Shown in pieces: positions 36,590 through 46,321 of a stretch of DNA of 64,000 nt (positions are counted from its first letter, which is position 1; every line of letters starts with the position of its first letter). Origin of the DNA: Dendrophyllia cribrosa (lineage: Eukaryota > Cnidaria > Anthozoa > Scleractinia > Dendrophylliidae). Both the position numbers and the translations under genes were made by a program. The notes below the pieces were generated by a model that saw only the letters and a program-made list of their open reading frames with translations, was not told the origin of the DNA and did not search any database. The stretch covers positions 3,554,159 to 3,618,158 of the forward strand of contig JAJLRJ010000004.1 in assembly GCA_024195265.1 (NCBI GenBank), in the 5' to 3' direction.

Positions 36590-36862
36590 TTACAGGGACA
36601 CTGTCGGGCTGAGATATCGTGATTTTATAATTATGGCCAGGAACTTGCTTTCATCCTTGCAATCCTGCACTTTTTTTCCAAAATACTGCATCTGTTTTGC
36701 TCGATAGAATCTTTTACATCCAATGCAGTTGTATATTTGGTGGCATTTGGCGATATAATATGAAAATTAAGGAAACAACATTTCGATATTTCGGTGGGAC
36801 AGTGTCCTTGACAGTGTCCTTGACTAGTGTTCTTGACAGTGTCCTTGACTAGTGTCCTTTTA
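36590..36862. mobile_element. TTAA-type MITE (AGGGACACTGTC family) with repeated right end
   Basis: The left is TTAC-AGGGACACTGTCGGGCTG. The right TIR, GGGACAGTGTCC, is followed by several tandem copies of AGTGTCCTTGAC(TAGTGT) before TTAA. The family recurs at 49818-50287 and 54245-54575. Non-coding. Confidence 0.7.
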
Positions 36863-36929
36863 AGATTTGTAATAAATAGGAAGTCGCAAACGAGCCACAG
36901 GGAGCACAGGAGGCAATCACGGCTCGAGC

Positions 36930-37045
36930 TTAATCCCGTGTTGTATATGTAAAGATGTCGTCTACGAACTCAGCGATCAATAAATATTAATCCTGTGTTA
37001 TATATGTAAAGATGGCGTCTACGAACTCAATCATCGATGAATATA
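36930..37045. repeat. 62-bp tandem duplication
   Basis: TAATCCyGTGTTrTATATGT followed by AAAGATGnCGTCTACGAACT is present twice in succession with few differences. Confidence 0.65.
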
Positions 37046-37356
37046 CTGGGAAATACCTCGTCACCATAGCCGTTGCTTTGTACTCTCTTTAATTTCTAGT
37101 ACGAACTGAACGCTCGCGTACTGGACGAACACACGGGAAAATAGGGAACTGTGATAAGTCTACAGCTTCTGTAACATAAAGCAACTAGGGATATTACTAC
37201 TCCCCCCCCCCCTAGATGGGTTGTCCATCGCAGGATTATCCCAGCATTTAGTAACTGGTAGCCATTTTTATACCTGTATGAGGAGAGACAATGTGGAGCA
37301 AAGTTTCTTGTCAAAGGATACATACATAGAGTTTAGAGCCGCAGATATGTAGACCA

Positions 37357-37597
37357 GGGCCCGGTTGTTCGAAAGCTGGTTAACGCTAACCCACGATTAA
37401 AACTTAACCGAGGATTTAATTTATCTTGTTAGAAAAGTTTTCAAAAGCTATTTTTAAGTTAAATGTGTAGACAAGTCAAAGTCGAAACTAAAGGGCAAAA
37501 TTACTTTGGAATAAATTTTCATTGATTATTTATTTAACTGGAATTAAAATTGACGCTAACCCTGGGTTAGCTTAACCGCGCTTTGAACAACCCGGCC
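37357..37597. mobile_element. TIR element (GGGCCCGGTTGTTCGAAAG family)
   Basis: The left end, GGGCCCGGTTGTTCGAAAGC with TTAACGCTAACCC, matches the inverted right end, GGGTTAGCTTAACCGCG and CTTTGAACAACCCGGCC. It is 241 bp and non-coding, and lies about 100 bp beyond the last visible exon of MMP gene 2. Confidence 0.65.
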
Positions 37598-37699
37598 TAG
37601 GCCTCGAACCACCGAACTTCACGTTGAAAACAGTTTAACGTGTTGATCAGTACAGCACCAGGCCTCCACTTCATATCCCGAAAATCGTGTTTCACCCAC

Positions 37700-38057
37700 C
37701 TCTCCATAAAGCGAGTTTATCCCATCAATATCATCCTGATGCATAACAGGTCGTCCCATCCTTGCCAATGGCCACATGACAGAGCCCCTGACATTGGAGT
37801 GCATGAGGCCCAAAGAATGCCCGATCTCGTGCACAGCCGTGTAAAGGAGTCCTATTGATCTTCTCCTACTCCACCACCAGCCTATCGACTGACCGCCTAA
37901 CTCGGTGAAAGTCTCATCTTCGTCAAAATGGATCCGTCCTCGTCTTGCGAAATTTGGAAGTGGAAAATATGCGTGAGCAATCACCCTTCCTGGGCCATCA
38001 AATGCGATTGGACAACGCCCCTCATTAGGGATTCCGTTGTGGTATCTTGTTCCAAAG
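37700..38057 (-). CDS. MMP gene 2 exon 3 (zinc-binding part)
   Basis: The acceptor is CTGCAG/CTTTGG. It encodes FDGPGRVIAHAYFPLP, HFDEDE, HEIGHSLGLMH, SVMWP and DDIDGINSLYGE. The 3' boundary is uncertain, as a GTGGGT donor follows GAG. Confidence 0.88.
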
Positions 38058-41000
38058 CTGCAGAAGTTAAAATGAGTCATTTACTGAAACGGCATACCCT
38101 AATACAGAAGCAAAATTGTTGAATGAAAAGCCCCAAAACAAACCAAAACAAAAAAACATAACAAACAAAGAAAAGGGCGGCTAAAGAGCTTTCATTTGAA
38201 TGATCACGCTGCAGGATTTCACTATGAGAAAGGAAGAGCCCCTTGACTCAAGTTTGACCGGCAGGCTTCTCTGTGGCGCTCAAAAAATAACCATGGAGAT
38301 TTTTTGTTCTTTTTGGTCAAAACTCTACTAAATATTTGAATAAGTACCTTTGCTCTCACACAAACTGCTCTTGGACCACCGAGACGAAAATATTATGTGG
38401 TTTCTCGAAGAGACAACAAACCACAATCGGATTTGAGCGATTTTCCCAAGACACAAGGAAAGAACTTGAACAAATTGGCCAATTTTGATAAAAAAAAAAT
38501 AAAATGAAAAAAAGATGGTAAATTTTAAGCACGGTGATGAAATGAGAAAGATGTTATTCTCGGCATGTCACGAGCATGGAACAAAGAAAAAACCTGCGTC
38601 CCGATGCCCGTCCCGATGAAAATCAAAGCCATGACCCGTTGATCGGTTTCCGGATGGTCATGAGGGAATTCTCCCCCTCCCCCCCCCGTCCTTGTTGTAC
38701 ACGGTGGGGGCATTATTGCGTGTACGTCCGAGGGTTAACCGTTTGACTCTGAGAGTAAAACCTCGTGGTGTATAATCGGTAGTTTTTGACTTTAGCTTCT
38801 TGGATGAAATTCTACGATGTTATCATTTAAATTAAACAGTTTTCTCGATACGCTTTATTATATTCAGTACAACATGAAATTTTGAATTCTCCCGGATTTT
38901 CGATTTTGGCAACGCATGTCAAGTAAAATGGTTCAAAAATAATATTCTCACCTGATTCTTAAATCGGTATTTCTAGAGTTATTGGTTCTGTGAAAGCTTA
39001 GGGTGGGTGCTATGTCACTCCAGTATTTAAAAGCTCTGGCGATGATGCGTGATTGATCTGCGCGTGGCAGGTCGTTTCCATAAGCCAAATAATACGTCAG
39101 ATTTCTTTTATTCCATATACCTCTGGTTGCGTATCGTTTCATTCGCACGCCCTTGATGTCTACATCCGGGTCTCCACAGCGTGGTTTGTTCATCACTTCT
39201 AAGGTCTTGTCGTCTAGTTTCCCGGTGACCGGTAGACCAAAAAATCTCTGAAAGTTCTCGATTGCAAATGTTGTGTTGTGGTTACTAGTATTGGTTGATG
39301 ATATGTACTGGTAGTGTGTAAGGTACTCCTGGAAATAGAAAAGTACACTTGTCAGTCCATAAATTTAATTTGTTATTTTAAAATTTCATACAAGCACGTA
39401 ACAGATCTTCTTTAACATGAAGGAAATTCAACACGGCGGCCATTCGGAATAATGACGCAATTCCAGTGTCATATCACGGCACCTGATCTACCGGTGTTTG
39501 ACGTACTGAACACTCTTCGTAGACTTCACCATACTCATTATATTGAAGTTACGGAAGGGGATGAGGGCGGACGGGGTGGGGGGTGGTGTGGAGTGTAATG
39601 TTTATCATTAACTACTTTGTTGTTTTTGTTTCTTTTTCTTATTGTTAGCCCTCTTAAACCCAGAGTCAATTATGGAGACATAATTGACGTGGTTCTTACT
39701 TTTGAGTCTGTTGACAAAATCCTATGGTGTGACCATTCAAATGAAACTTCTTCGGCAGTACGTTTGCATGGTACCATTTGTTTATCAATATTTTACAAAA
39801 TGAAATTTGGGATTTTTCTTGAATTTTGATATTTGGCACTCTTGGGAGTTAAAGGGTTAACAGCATGTGAAAAACGCACATGCCAAGTAAGTGTTTATTG
39901 AACACTTGGCTCGGCCTGCAAATTGGATTTTTAAGTTCGTGTACTTCTAATATAGCTTTACTGCAAAATGGAGACTTCAAAAAGCAGATCAAAATTTTCA
40001 CCAGCTCAATATACATTTTGAGAAAATTGTTTTCAAGTCGGAGTAATATTTCCGTGACCTTTAAGTCGTGGAATAAAGCCAAAACTGGTAAACACTAAAA
40101 AATGTTTGCGCTATATTGAGAAGTGAAACATTGCGTTACTAAGCGACGAAAAAAATCACCCTAATTAGAAAACGTTGATTATTCGTTTAGACGTGCGGCT
40201 CCCTGGTGTCTATTTACATTACGAGATCAAAAGTAAAATTTCGGCTCACATTTAAATTCTCCAATAAGCGCCCCCTCGAATAAGCGCCCCTTCTCTTAGT
40301 CAAAATTAGATACCTCCTCTGGTAGTTGGCTTTGTTGTAGCGTAATTAACCTTATCATCAAAGAAGTCAACGAAGTCAGGGTCAGCAAAACACTGGTTAT
40401 AATTCGGCTTGTGGTGAGGTTTCTATAAATTGATATAATTATTATGTGCTTCTCCTGTTTAAGACCACCCCCATAATTTGACAAAAAAAAAATAGGATAT
40501 ACCGACGGAATATTCAACACCGTGATTTCAATATTGCCTTTGCATAAATGCTAAATATATTTTATAGTAGTAAAGGGACTATACATTTTTTCAATTGATT
40601 TTGTTAATTTATGGCGAGATCTTTATTGAACAACCACCAAATAGGAGCATTCAGATCTCAAATCAAATGGTGCTGTCCGCGAAGAAAATAGAATCATTTA
40701 TCTAATAAATACTGTGAATATTGTCAACAGATTAAATCAGGGAACGAAATCGGTAAAAATCGCAAAACCGTGTCGAATATCGACGGAATCCCAAAAACGC
40801 ATTCATTTGATAAATGCGATGGGAAAAAGCGTTGGTCTAATGAATAGTGCGTTGGACTCCTAACGGTCAGGTGCTCTCAAGGAAAGTCTCCCCTTAGGTA
40901 ACAGTGTAGCTCTATAGATTGGACAGTGTCTCACTTCCAAGGTCGCCTGTGCGAAGGGCGAGGAACGAGTCCTACTTGCCTTCACTCTCAAGTATCGTAA

Positions 41001-41818
41001 AGTGCCTGTTGTTTAGTCAGGCCAGAATATCTTATATGTACTACCAAATAGCGTATTTTTCATAAACTTCCAGGATTTCCAACCGAACAACCAAGACGAA
41101 CATTTTGTTTTTGTACAGAATTCCGTCTACCGAAACGCTAAAATTTCGCATCCCCAAGCGCCGTAACAAACCCGGCGCAATACCGCAATTTAAGATCACT
41201 GAAATTACCGAAATTCAGCATGAAAAATTATGTCAAACCACAAGACTGCAAAGCCCAATGCATGCCCCTCTCGGTAAGGGATCGATCTGATAGAGGTTAA
41301 AAAGATTAGCTAATAATAACAACCAACAAATTCTATATACATATCCATTCTGGGATTGATCTCGTCGCATTGACCATTATTCTCGTCTTTAATTCATGTT
41401 ACGACTCTCAATATTTCTTCTAAATTTTAGCCCTATCATTAGGAGATAACTCTGAAAAAAAAGCTACTCTCAAAATTCATAACATTGTAGCATTTAATGT
41501 TGGCGTTTTCTTAGAAGAATAACTCTGTATAGAGCGTCTTATTTGTTTCATTTAATCAAAGCCACATTCCCCGGCAATTTAATCGATATGCTGGATATGC
41601 TATGTCATTTGTATGACCGGACATAAAAGAGCATTGATCAGTTGTCCTGAAATAAACAATTTCAAAAGCGTCATTATTAAATTTAGCTTTAAACTTACCA
41701 TGGCATATTCCTCGTCGTCGGGATCTACATCACAGACAGCGCGGTTTATTAAGAGCAGGGAGAAAACTATGGATACGAGATACATGGCCAAGCCTTTCTG
41801 GTTATCAGCAAAAGGCAT
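37700..41818 (-). CDS. Matrix metalloproteinase gene 2 (3' end uncertain)
   Basis: Exons at 41699-41818, 38952-39328 and 37700-38057. Translation could begin at ATG 41818 (MPFADNQ) or at ATG 41785, which gives a cleaner signal peptide (MYLVSIVFSLLLINRAVC). Counting from 41818, the cysteine switch PRCGDPDV is at 89-96 and the furin-type RMKR at 102-105. The catalytic HEIGHSLGLMH has H242, E243, H246 and H252, with Met-turn Met260. A basic patch (WWSRRRS) precedes the zinc helix. The last exon may end at GGAGAG/GTGGGT, or read on 27 codons to a stop at 37619; the donor position and phase differ from genes 1 and 3. No ShKT or hemopexin exon was found downstream. It is a secreted protease of the extracellular space, the middle member of the tandem cluster. 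Confidence 0.88.
38058..38951. other. MMP gene 2 intron 2
   Basis: Contains degenerate pieces of the AAATGAAAGCT interspersed motif (38180-38230, 38760-38835) and a C-rich tract near 38677. No exon was seen. Confidence 0.4.
38952..39328 (-). CDS. MMP gene 2 exon 2 (propeptide and N-terminal catalytic part)
   Basis: 377 bp, exactly the size of the gene 1 equivalent. The acceptor is TATTTCCAG/GAGTAC and the donor ATCAG/GTGAGA. It holds FQRFFGLPVTGKLDDKTL, PRCGDPDVD, RMKR and ARAFKYWSDIAPTLSF. Confidence 0.9.
39329..41698. other. MMP gene 2 intron 1
   Basis: A long intron. It holds a copy of the GACCATTCAAATGAAA motif (39686-39770), a twice-repeated AATAAGCGCCCC motif (about 40263-40292), and a tRNA-Arg-like remnant (40830-40900). 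No further exon is recognised. Confidence 0.4.
40830..40900 (+). repeat. tRNA-Arg(CCU)-like remnant
   Basis: GGTCTAATGAATAGTGCGTT and GGACTCCTAACGGTCAG resemble the D-arm and anticodon arm (CCT) of an arginine tRNA, but the T-arm (GGTTCGA) is not intact. Probably the head of a SINE or a tRNA pseudogene. Confidence 0.35.
41699..41818 (-). CDS. MMP gene 2 exon 1 (signal peptide)
   Basis: The exon ends GCCATG/GTAAGT in phase 0. It encodes a hydrophobic leader followed by DVDPDDEEYAM, an acidic start like that of gene 1. The first ATG (41818) has an A at -3; the second (41785) sits directly before the hydrophobic core. Confidence 0.8.
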
Positions 41819-41884
41819 TTTCCACTGGAACTGAACACTGAATAAAAAAAGCTGGCATATAAATGCATCCTACATCTACATCTA

Positions 41885-41892
41885 TATTTATA
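41885..41892 (-). promoter_or_regulatory. Putative TATA box for MMP gene 2
   Basis: TATAAATA on the minus strand, 67 bases upstream of the first ATG, a reasonable distance for a short 5' leader. The region is AT-rich, so a chance match is possible. Confidence 0.4.
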
Positions 41893-42562
41893 CTTGGTAA
41901 GGGTTGCTCATTTGTAATATCCTGATCTGTAATATTGCATATATTGTTCCATCTTCGTTACAAAGATAACAAAATAGAAAACAATGATCACATATCATGA
42001 AATCAGGTACGGAATAAGTCAATATAATAAATATTTGACAGAATTAGTTCGCTAATGCATTCATGTATTCGTTTCGCAACGGTAGAACGATGTTTTCACC
42101 GAAATTGATAGAGATAAAAAACTTTTTTTTATCACATTTCTTTCAATCATGGTTATGTCAAAAAGACTCAGACGAGTACAGATATCTATCTAATTAGTCA
42201 AAAATAAACTGAAGTGCTACAAATACCGAAGGCGTGTTAAGACCTCAAGAGCAATTGTTAGATCCGGGGCCATTTCTTGCGGCCAAGACAACTTTTCCAT
42301 TTTAAGCAAATTCAAGTTTATCCGATTGACTAAAAAGGACGACGTAAGTTTTAACAAACGAGAATTAATAAGATTAAGGAGAGATATTGATGTGTTTTTG
42401 AAATATAAATAACGATACTTTTGCTTCGTTTTTGGTTTCCTAATAACAAAATTTCTGTATAACCTAATATATTTCTTGGTATCCTCGCATACACATCCCT
42501 GTCACGCTGTCCCGCTTAAATAAGCAAAAAGAAATCGCTTATGTTATTTCCATTTTTATATG
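41893..42562. other. Intergenic between MMP genes 2 and 3, nothing recognised
   Basis: AT-rich, no bounded repeat or gene. Confidence 0.35.
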
Positions 42563-42840
42563 AATGAATGAATGACTTATATAGCGCACGTATCACACAT
42601 GTCTCATGGCGCTTAACATACACTTATGAGAACGAGATCGGACGTAATAGCTTATGAAGGCGCCTCAGGCAGCCGCTATCGGTCCATTGTTGATCTCATC
42701 TCCTCCACCCCACCCCACACATGAACGGTCACAGCCAGGGTTTTGTTACGTCCTCAGTGGTTCTTTTACGTACGATCGGAGACGGGACCGCCATTTCTTC
42801 GTAGTCTCGTCAAATGCCACCAGATATACAACTTAGTTGG
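42563..42840. repeat. Possible SINE-like dispersed repeat
   Basis: Begins with GAATGAATGAATGACTTATA, then TAGCGCACGTATCACACATG and TGGCGCTTAAC. This TATATAGCGC...TGGCGCTTA arrangement is familiar from dispersed repeats in marine invertebrates. No A or B boxes could be placed with confidence. Confidence 0.35.
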
Positions 42841-43061
42841 ATAAAGATGGATAAAGGAATTCTATAAAGCACAACAGAAGCAGTAGCTTGCAGATAAAGT
42901 GCAGGATTGAGGATAAATGTGGATAGCAGTCCGTCGAATTTGTTGTCGTGACAGGCGTTTAAGAAATCAAATTTGCCATTCTTGTGTCTCGTTTGTTAAT
43001 ATTTCACTTCCTATTTCAAGTTAATAAAGCAAACTTTAAGCCAACTCCTGGCTATAATCAC

Positions 43062-43214
43062 AGGGGCGTAGCTAGGAGTTTTCAAAGGGTGGGTCACACT
43101 GTGTTACACCCAGGGTACTTACCAGATTGTCATGTCGACATCCACGCTGTGCTTTACTAAAATTATCTCACAGAGGGAGGGTCACGTACCCCAGGACCCC
43201 CTAGCGACGCCCCT
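43062..43214. mobile_element. hAT-like MITE (AGGGGCGTAGC ends)
   Basis: A 153-bp element with AGGGGCGTAGCTAGGAG at the left, inverted as CTAGCGACGCCCCT at the right. Flanks ATAATCAC (43054-43061) and GTAATCAC (43215-43222) match at seven of eight bases, the 8-bp target duplication expected of hAT transposons. Confidence 0.65.
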
Positions 43215-43518
43215 GTAATCACGAAAATACGATAAATCAGGCGGAACAGTGTCCTATTAAGACCCCAACCCAATCATCCGTAATTTTGTATTTTTGTATT
43301 TTTGTTAGTCTTTAGGCCTAGGAGGACTCTCGTGTTACCCACTCAAGGCTCAAGTTGACATCCTTTAAAATAAATATAATTATCATAATTACTTTTTATT
43401 GTTGTTCGACGGTAGCATTTTTGAAGAATAAGCTAAAATATTAGTTGCTCGGGGAAGTTTAAAATAAATACCTTGCCAAAACAAACAGCTCCGTTGTTAT
43501 ATTACAAGAACGCTATTT

Positions 43519-43852
43519 CTAAAGGCCCGTTTACACGGGTGATTTTTTGTGCAATTTTTGTGCACTTGTCGATGCAATTTTTGTCGCGCGCAAGTTGCAT
43601 CTTCATGTGTAAACGGGCGGCAATTTCGGTGCGATTTGGGCGCGATTTGTCGCGCGATGTCGCAGAGGTTTCGAACATGTTCGAAACCTGAAGCAACTTG
43701 GCGGCGATTTTTGGGAAATCACAGCAACTTGTCAAAGCAAATGTCGCACCCGAATCGCACAGGAAAATCGCTAGTTTACACTCTCGACAAAAGTTGCATT
43801 GGAGAGCGCGACAAAAATCGCATCAAAAATCGCATGTGTAAATAGGCCTTAA
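43519..43852. mobile_element. TTAA-type MITE (AGGCCCGTTTACACG family)
   Basis: CTAA-AGGCCCGTTTACACGGGTG on the left and CATGTGTAAATAGGCC-TTAA on the right; the left target copy has one change. The interior is rich in GCAATTTTTGT and CGCGATTT motifs. Open frames across it are repeat-derived. Confidence 0.65.
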
Positions 43853-44879
43853 AAGAGGACTTCGCACTTAACAGGAATCATGGGTAATCAGGGTAAACAT
43901 GCCGCCAAATACAGTGTTGGTATAGAAATCGGTTTAAGTTGAATTTTCTAATATTTGTGTGTTAAAAATTTACGATACCAGGAAGAAGACTTTACTCATC
44001 AAATTTGAAAGTTGTAGCTGTGTTAGCAAACGTGCAATTAATTGCATGTTTTGTTTTCCATACATTTGTCAATACTGAAATATTTGTCAATACGAAAACT
44101 TAACAGACGATATGTGATGTTGGAACACTGGAATATCCAGTATGAAATATAGGCTTACATTTTGATTGTTCAAATGAAAGCTTAGCTGGTGAGCATTGCT
44201 TTTTGCTGTGGTGCTAGTATCAATTTTGTGTAGTGTGGTTCTAAGTCAGTGATCCTGGAAAAAGCCTTGCATTGGTAACAGGGTCGGGCGATGTCACGTA
44301 TTTTATCCTTTTGACAAGCAAAACAACATATTTGTATCAACAAAAACCTAAAAATAATGGACCAGTTGCTATACTATTGCACTGCAACTATAGAGAATGT
44401 CTTGGATGGAAATGGATTGCAACAAATTTTTTCAAGTTTGTTCAATGTGTTTTGGAAAATTTGATAAAAAAAAACTGATTATGGTTTATTCTTTCTACAA
44501 GAATTTACTTGATATCTTGTTCTTGGTGCTCTAAAATCATTTCGTGTTTGAAATAAGTTGCTCAGTTTTAATTCTAGCACAGTCTGAGACAAAAGCATAA
44601 AACCTGCCATGACTAGCCCCCTTAAAGGCACTAAAATGATAAGGAAAAACAGTACGACGCCATTTCAAGCATTTTTCCAAACATCCCTCTTTAGGTGCCC
44701 CTGACTGACAACATTTATCTTTCTTTTGCCTTCAAGACTGGTACCTCGGACATAAAAGGCAAATTTGATTTCGATGTGAGATGAACAACTCTGCTAAATT
44801 GGCTGATTCATTGCAAGATCCGTGCAGAAATCTGGTCTTTAGTGGTTTTGACCAGGCCTCTTTTCAGTTCCATTCAGGC
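43853..44879. other. Non-coding; interspersed motif near 44160-44245
   Basis: Contains another CAAATGAAAGCT...TGCTGTGGTGCTAGT copy of the interspersed motif. Nothing else is supported. Confidence 0.4.
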
Positions 44880-46321
44880 CTTTTCATTCATGTATGAAGG
44901 AGAGTTTATTTGTTTGTGTCCCTTGTTTTGGTTACTTTCTACCCGGCCACTATTTACTGTTTGATAGCTCATTGAACTGCCACACTTTAGTTTAGTTTTA
45001 TGTGCCCTTTTAATTAAGTTAATTATATCATTCTACAGCAATGATCCCAAAGTAACAGCATTTTTTTTATGATCCAGTCTTTGGCCATGTTTTCTTTAGA
45101 CGTTGCCTGCAAACAGAGAGGAAACCAGTACTGTCATGATTTGTATGTATAATGCCATGGCACCAAAATACCAAAATTATGAACGGAGAAATAATTATGT
45201 TCCAACGTATAAGTAGTCGAGAAAACAATGTCACATCGAACGTTTAAATATTTCGGATTTCCGCTCAGTGGCTTTTGCGTCTTTGCACAGAGGTCGAGGT
45301 CTGAGCTTAACTGAAAAGCTGTCGTGATTCCTCGGCGTTTACTCATGATATGTCTGGCTGATCTAATTTTAAACAACTTTTTACGTCGTACCTTAATTTC
45401 CAGAAGCCACCACGGACCGAATTCCTGGTAAGACTGGATATACCACTGGGATGAGAAGCTGCCTTATTTTTACAGTAGTTCGGAACATTTTCTTTTTGAA
45501 AAGATACAGTCTCTAAATAGGCAATTCAGGACAACTTACAATTGTAACAAGTCTTTGGGCACCAATACTTCAAGCCCGGTTTATGGTCGGGATGAGTACA
45601 CAAGCCATCATCCTTCCACCCTTGGCACTCCGATGTAGACGCAACATCATTGCAATTCCCTGATATGATGAGAAACAGCATTAAAAACAATGAGATGCGG
45701 TTGTTGTGTAGCACTAGTGTAGGTGATTATAATATGTAGGTCAGAGGCAACACCATTTACATAAATTATGCGCTTTGCGTCCTGTTATTGAGATATGATC
45801 CAAACTAATTGTTCTCCATAGTTTGTACTCCATGGCTAGCCAACTTGTTTAGTAAAATCTGGAGATAAAGAGATTGCACAGTCTTCTTTGTCAAGAAATT
45901 GTTATTTTATGAAACAGAACAACATTAATAATCCTGTTTTCTATATTTTTCAATTACTTTGCAGACCCTTTAATAATATAACTTAATATAATATCCTATG
46001 TGTAAATCTATTTATTAATGGTTTGGAGAAAAAAAAAATGAAAAATAAAATGAAAGGAAGATCAAGCGCTACGCAAAGCGAAATGTTTCTCCTCAAAGTC
46101 ATGGATGATGGTGCCCCGCCAATTGCTTGATCAAGTCGTACATCTTATCAATCTGCCTATCTAACGTTAAATGTCACAAAACATCCCATTATTGCACGTA
46201 ACCCACGAAGGGAGAGGAAGACGGTTTTGTAGGGTGTGGGGGAGTATAGCGGTTACAATAATGGTATCTTTGTCGACAAACATAATACAGATATAACATA
46301 GACAAAGGAAGCAATCGATCA
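44880..46321. repeat. Segmental duplication, copy A (3' end of MMP gene 3)
   Basis: Collinear with 60690-64000: shared blocks at 44890-45140, 45240-45730 (including the ShKT exon) and 46095-46321. Copy B carries an extra roughly 2-kb insertion (about 61019-63030). Copy A has about 375 bp (45720-46090) that B lacks. Similarity covers exon and intron alike. Confidence 0.8.
45526..45659 (-). CDS. MMP gene 3 exon 6 (ShKT domain)
   Basis: The acceptor is CATATCAG/GGAATTGC, phase 1. It encodes the whole ShKT domain, beginning [11 protein letters not shown] and ending CPKTCYNC, then KLS and a stop at 45526. Reading through to that stop keeps all six cysteines, which is why I prefer it to splicing at the GTAAGT just after the last cysteine's first base. 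A Lys-Tyr pair lies three residues before the fourth cysteine. Confidence 0.85.

Noticed and set aside
37619..37699. Read-through extension of MMP gene 2 exon 3 as the true C-terminus
   Set aside because: It is open to a stop at 37619, but it begins right after a GTGGGT donor-like site and shows no ShKT or hemopexin similarity. Left as an alternative only.
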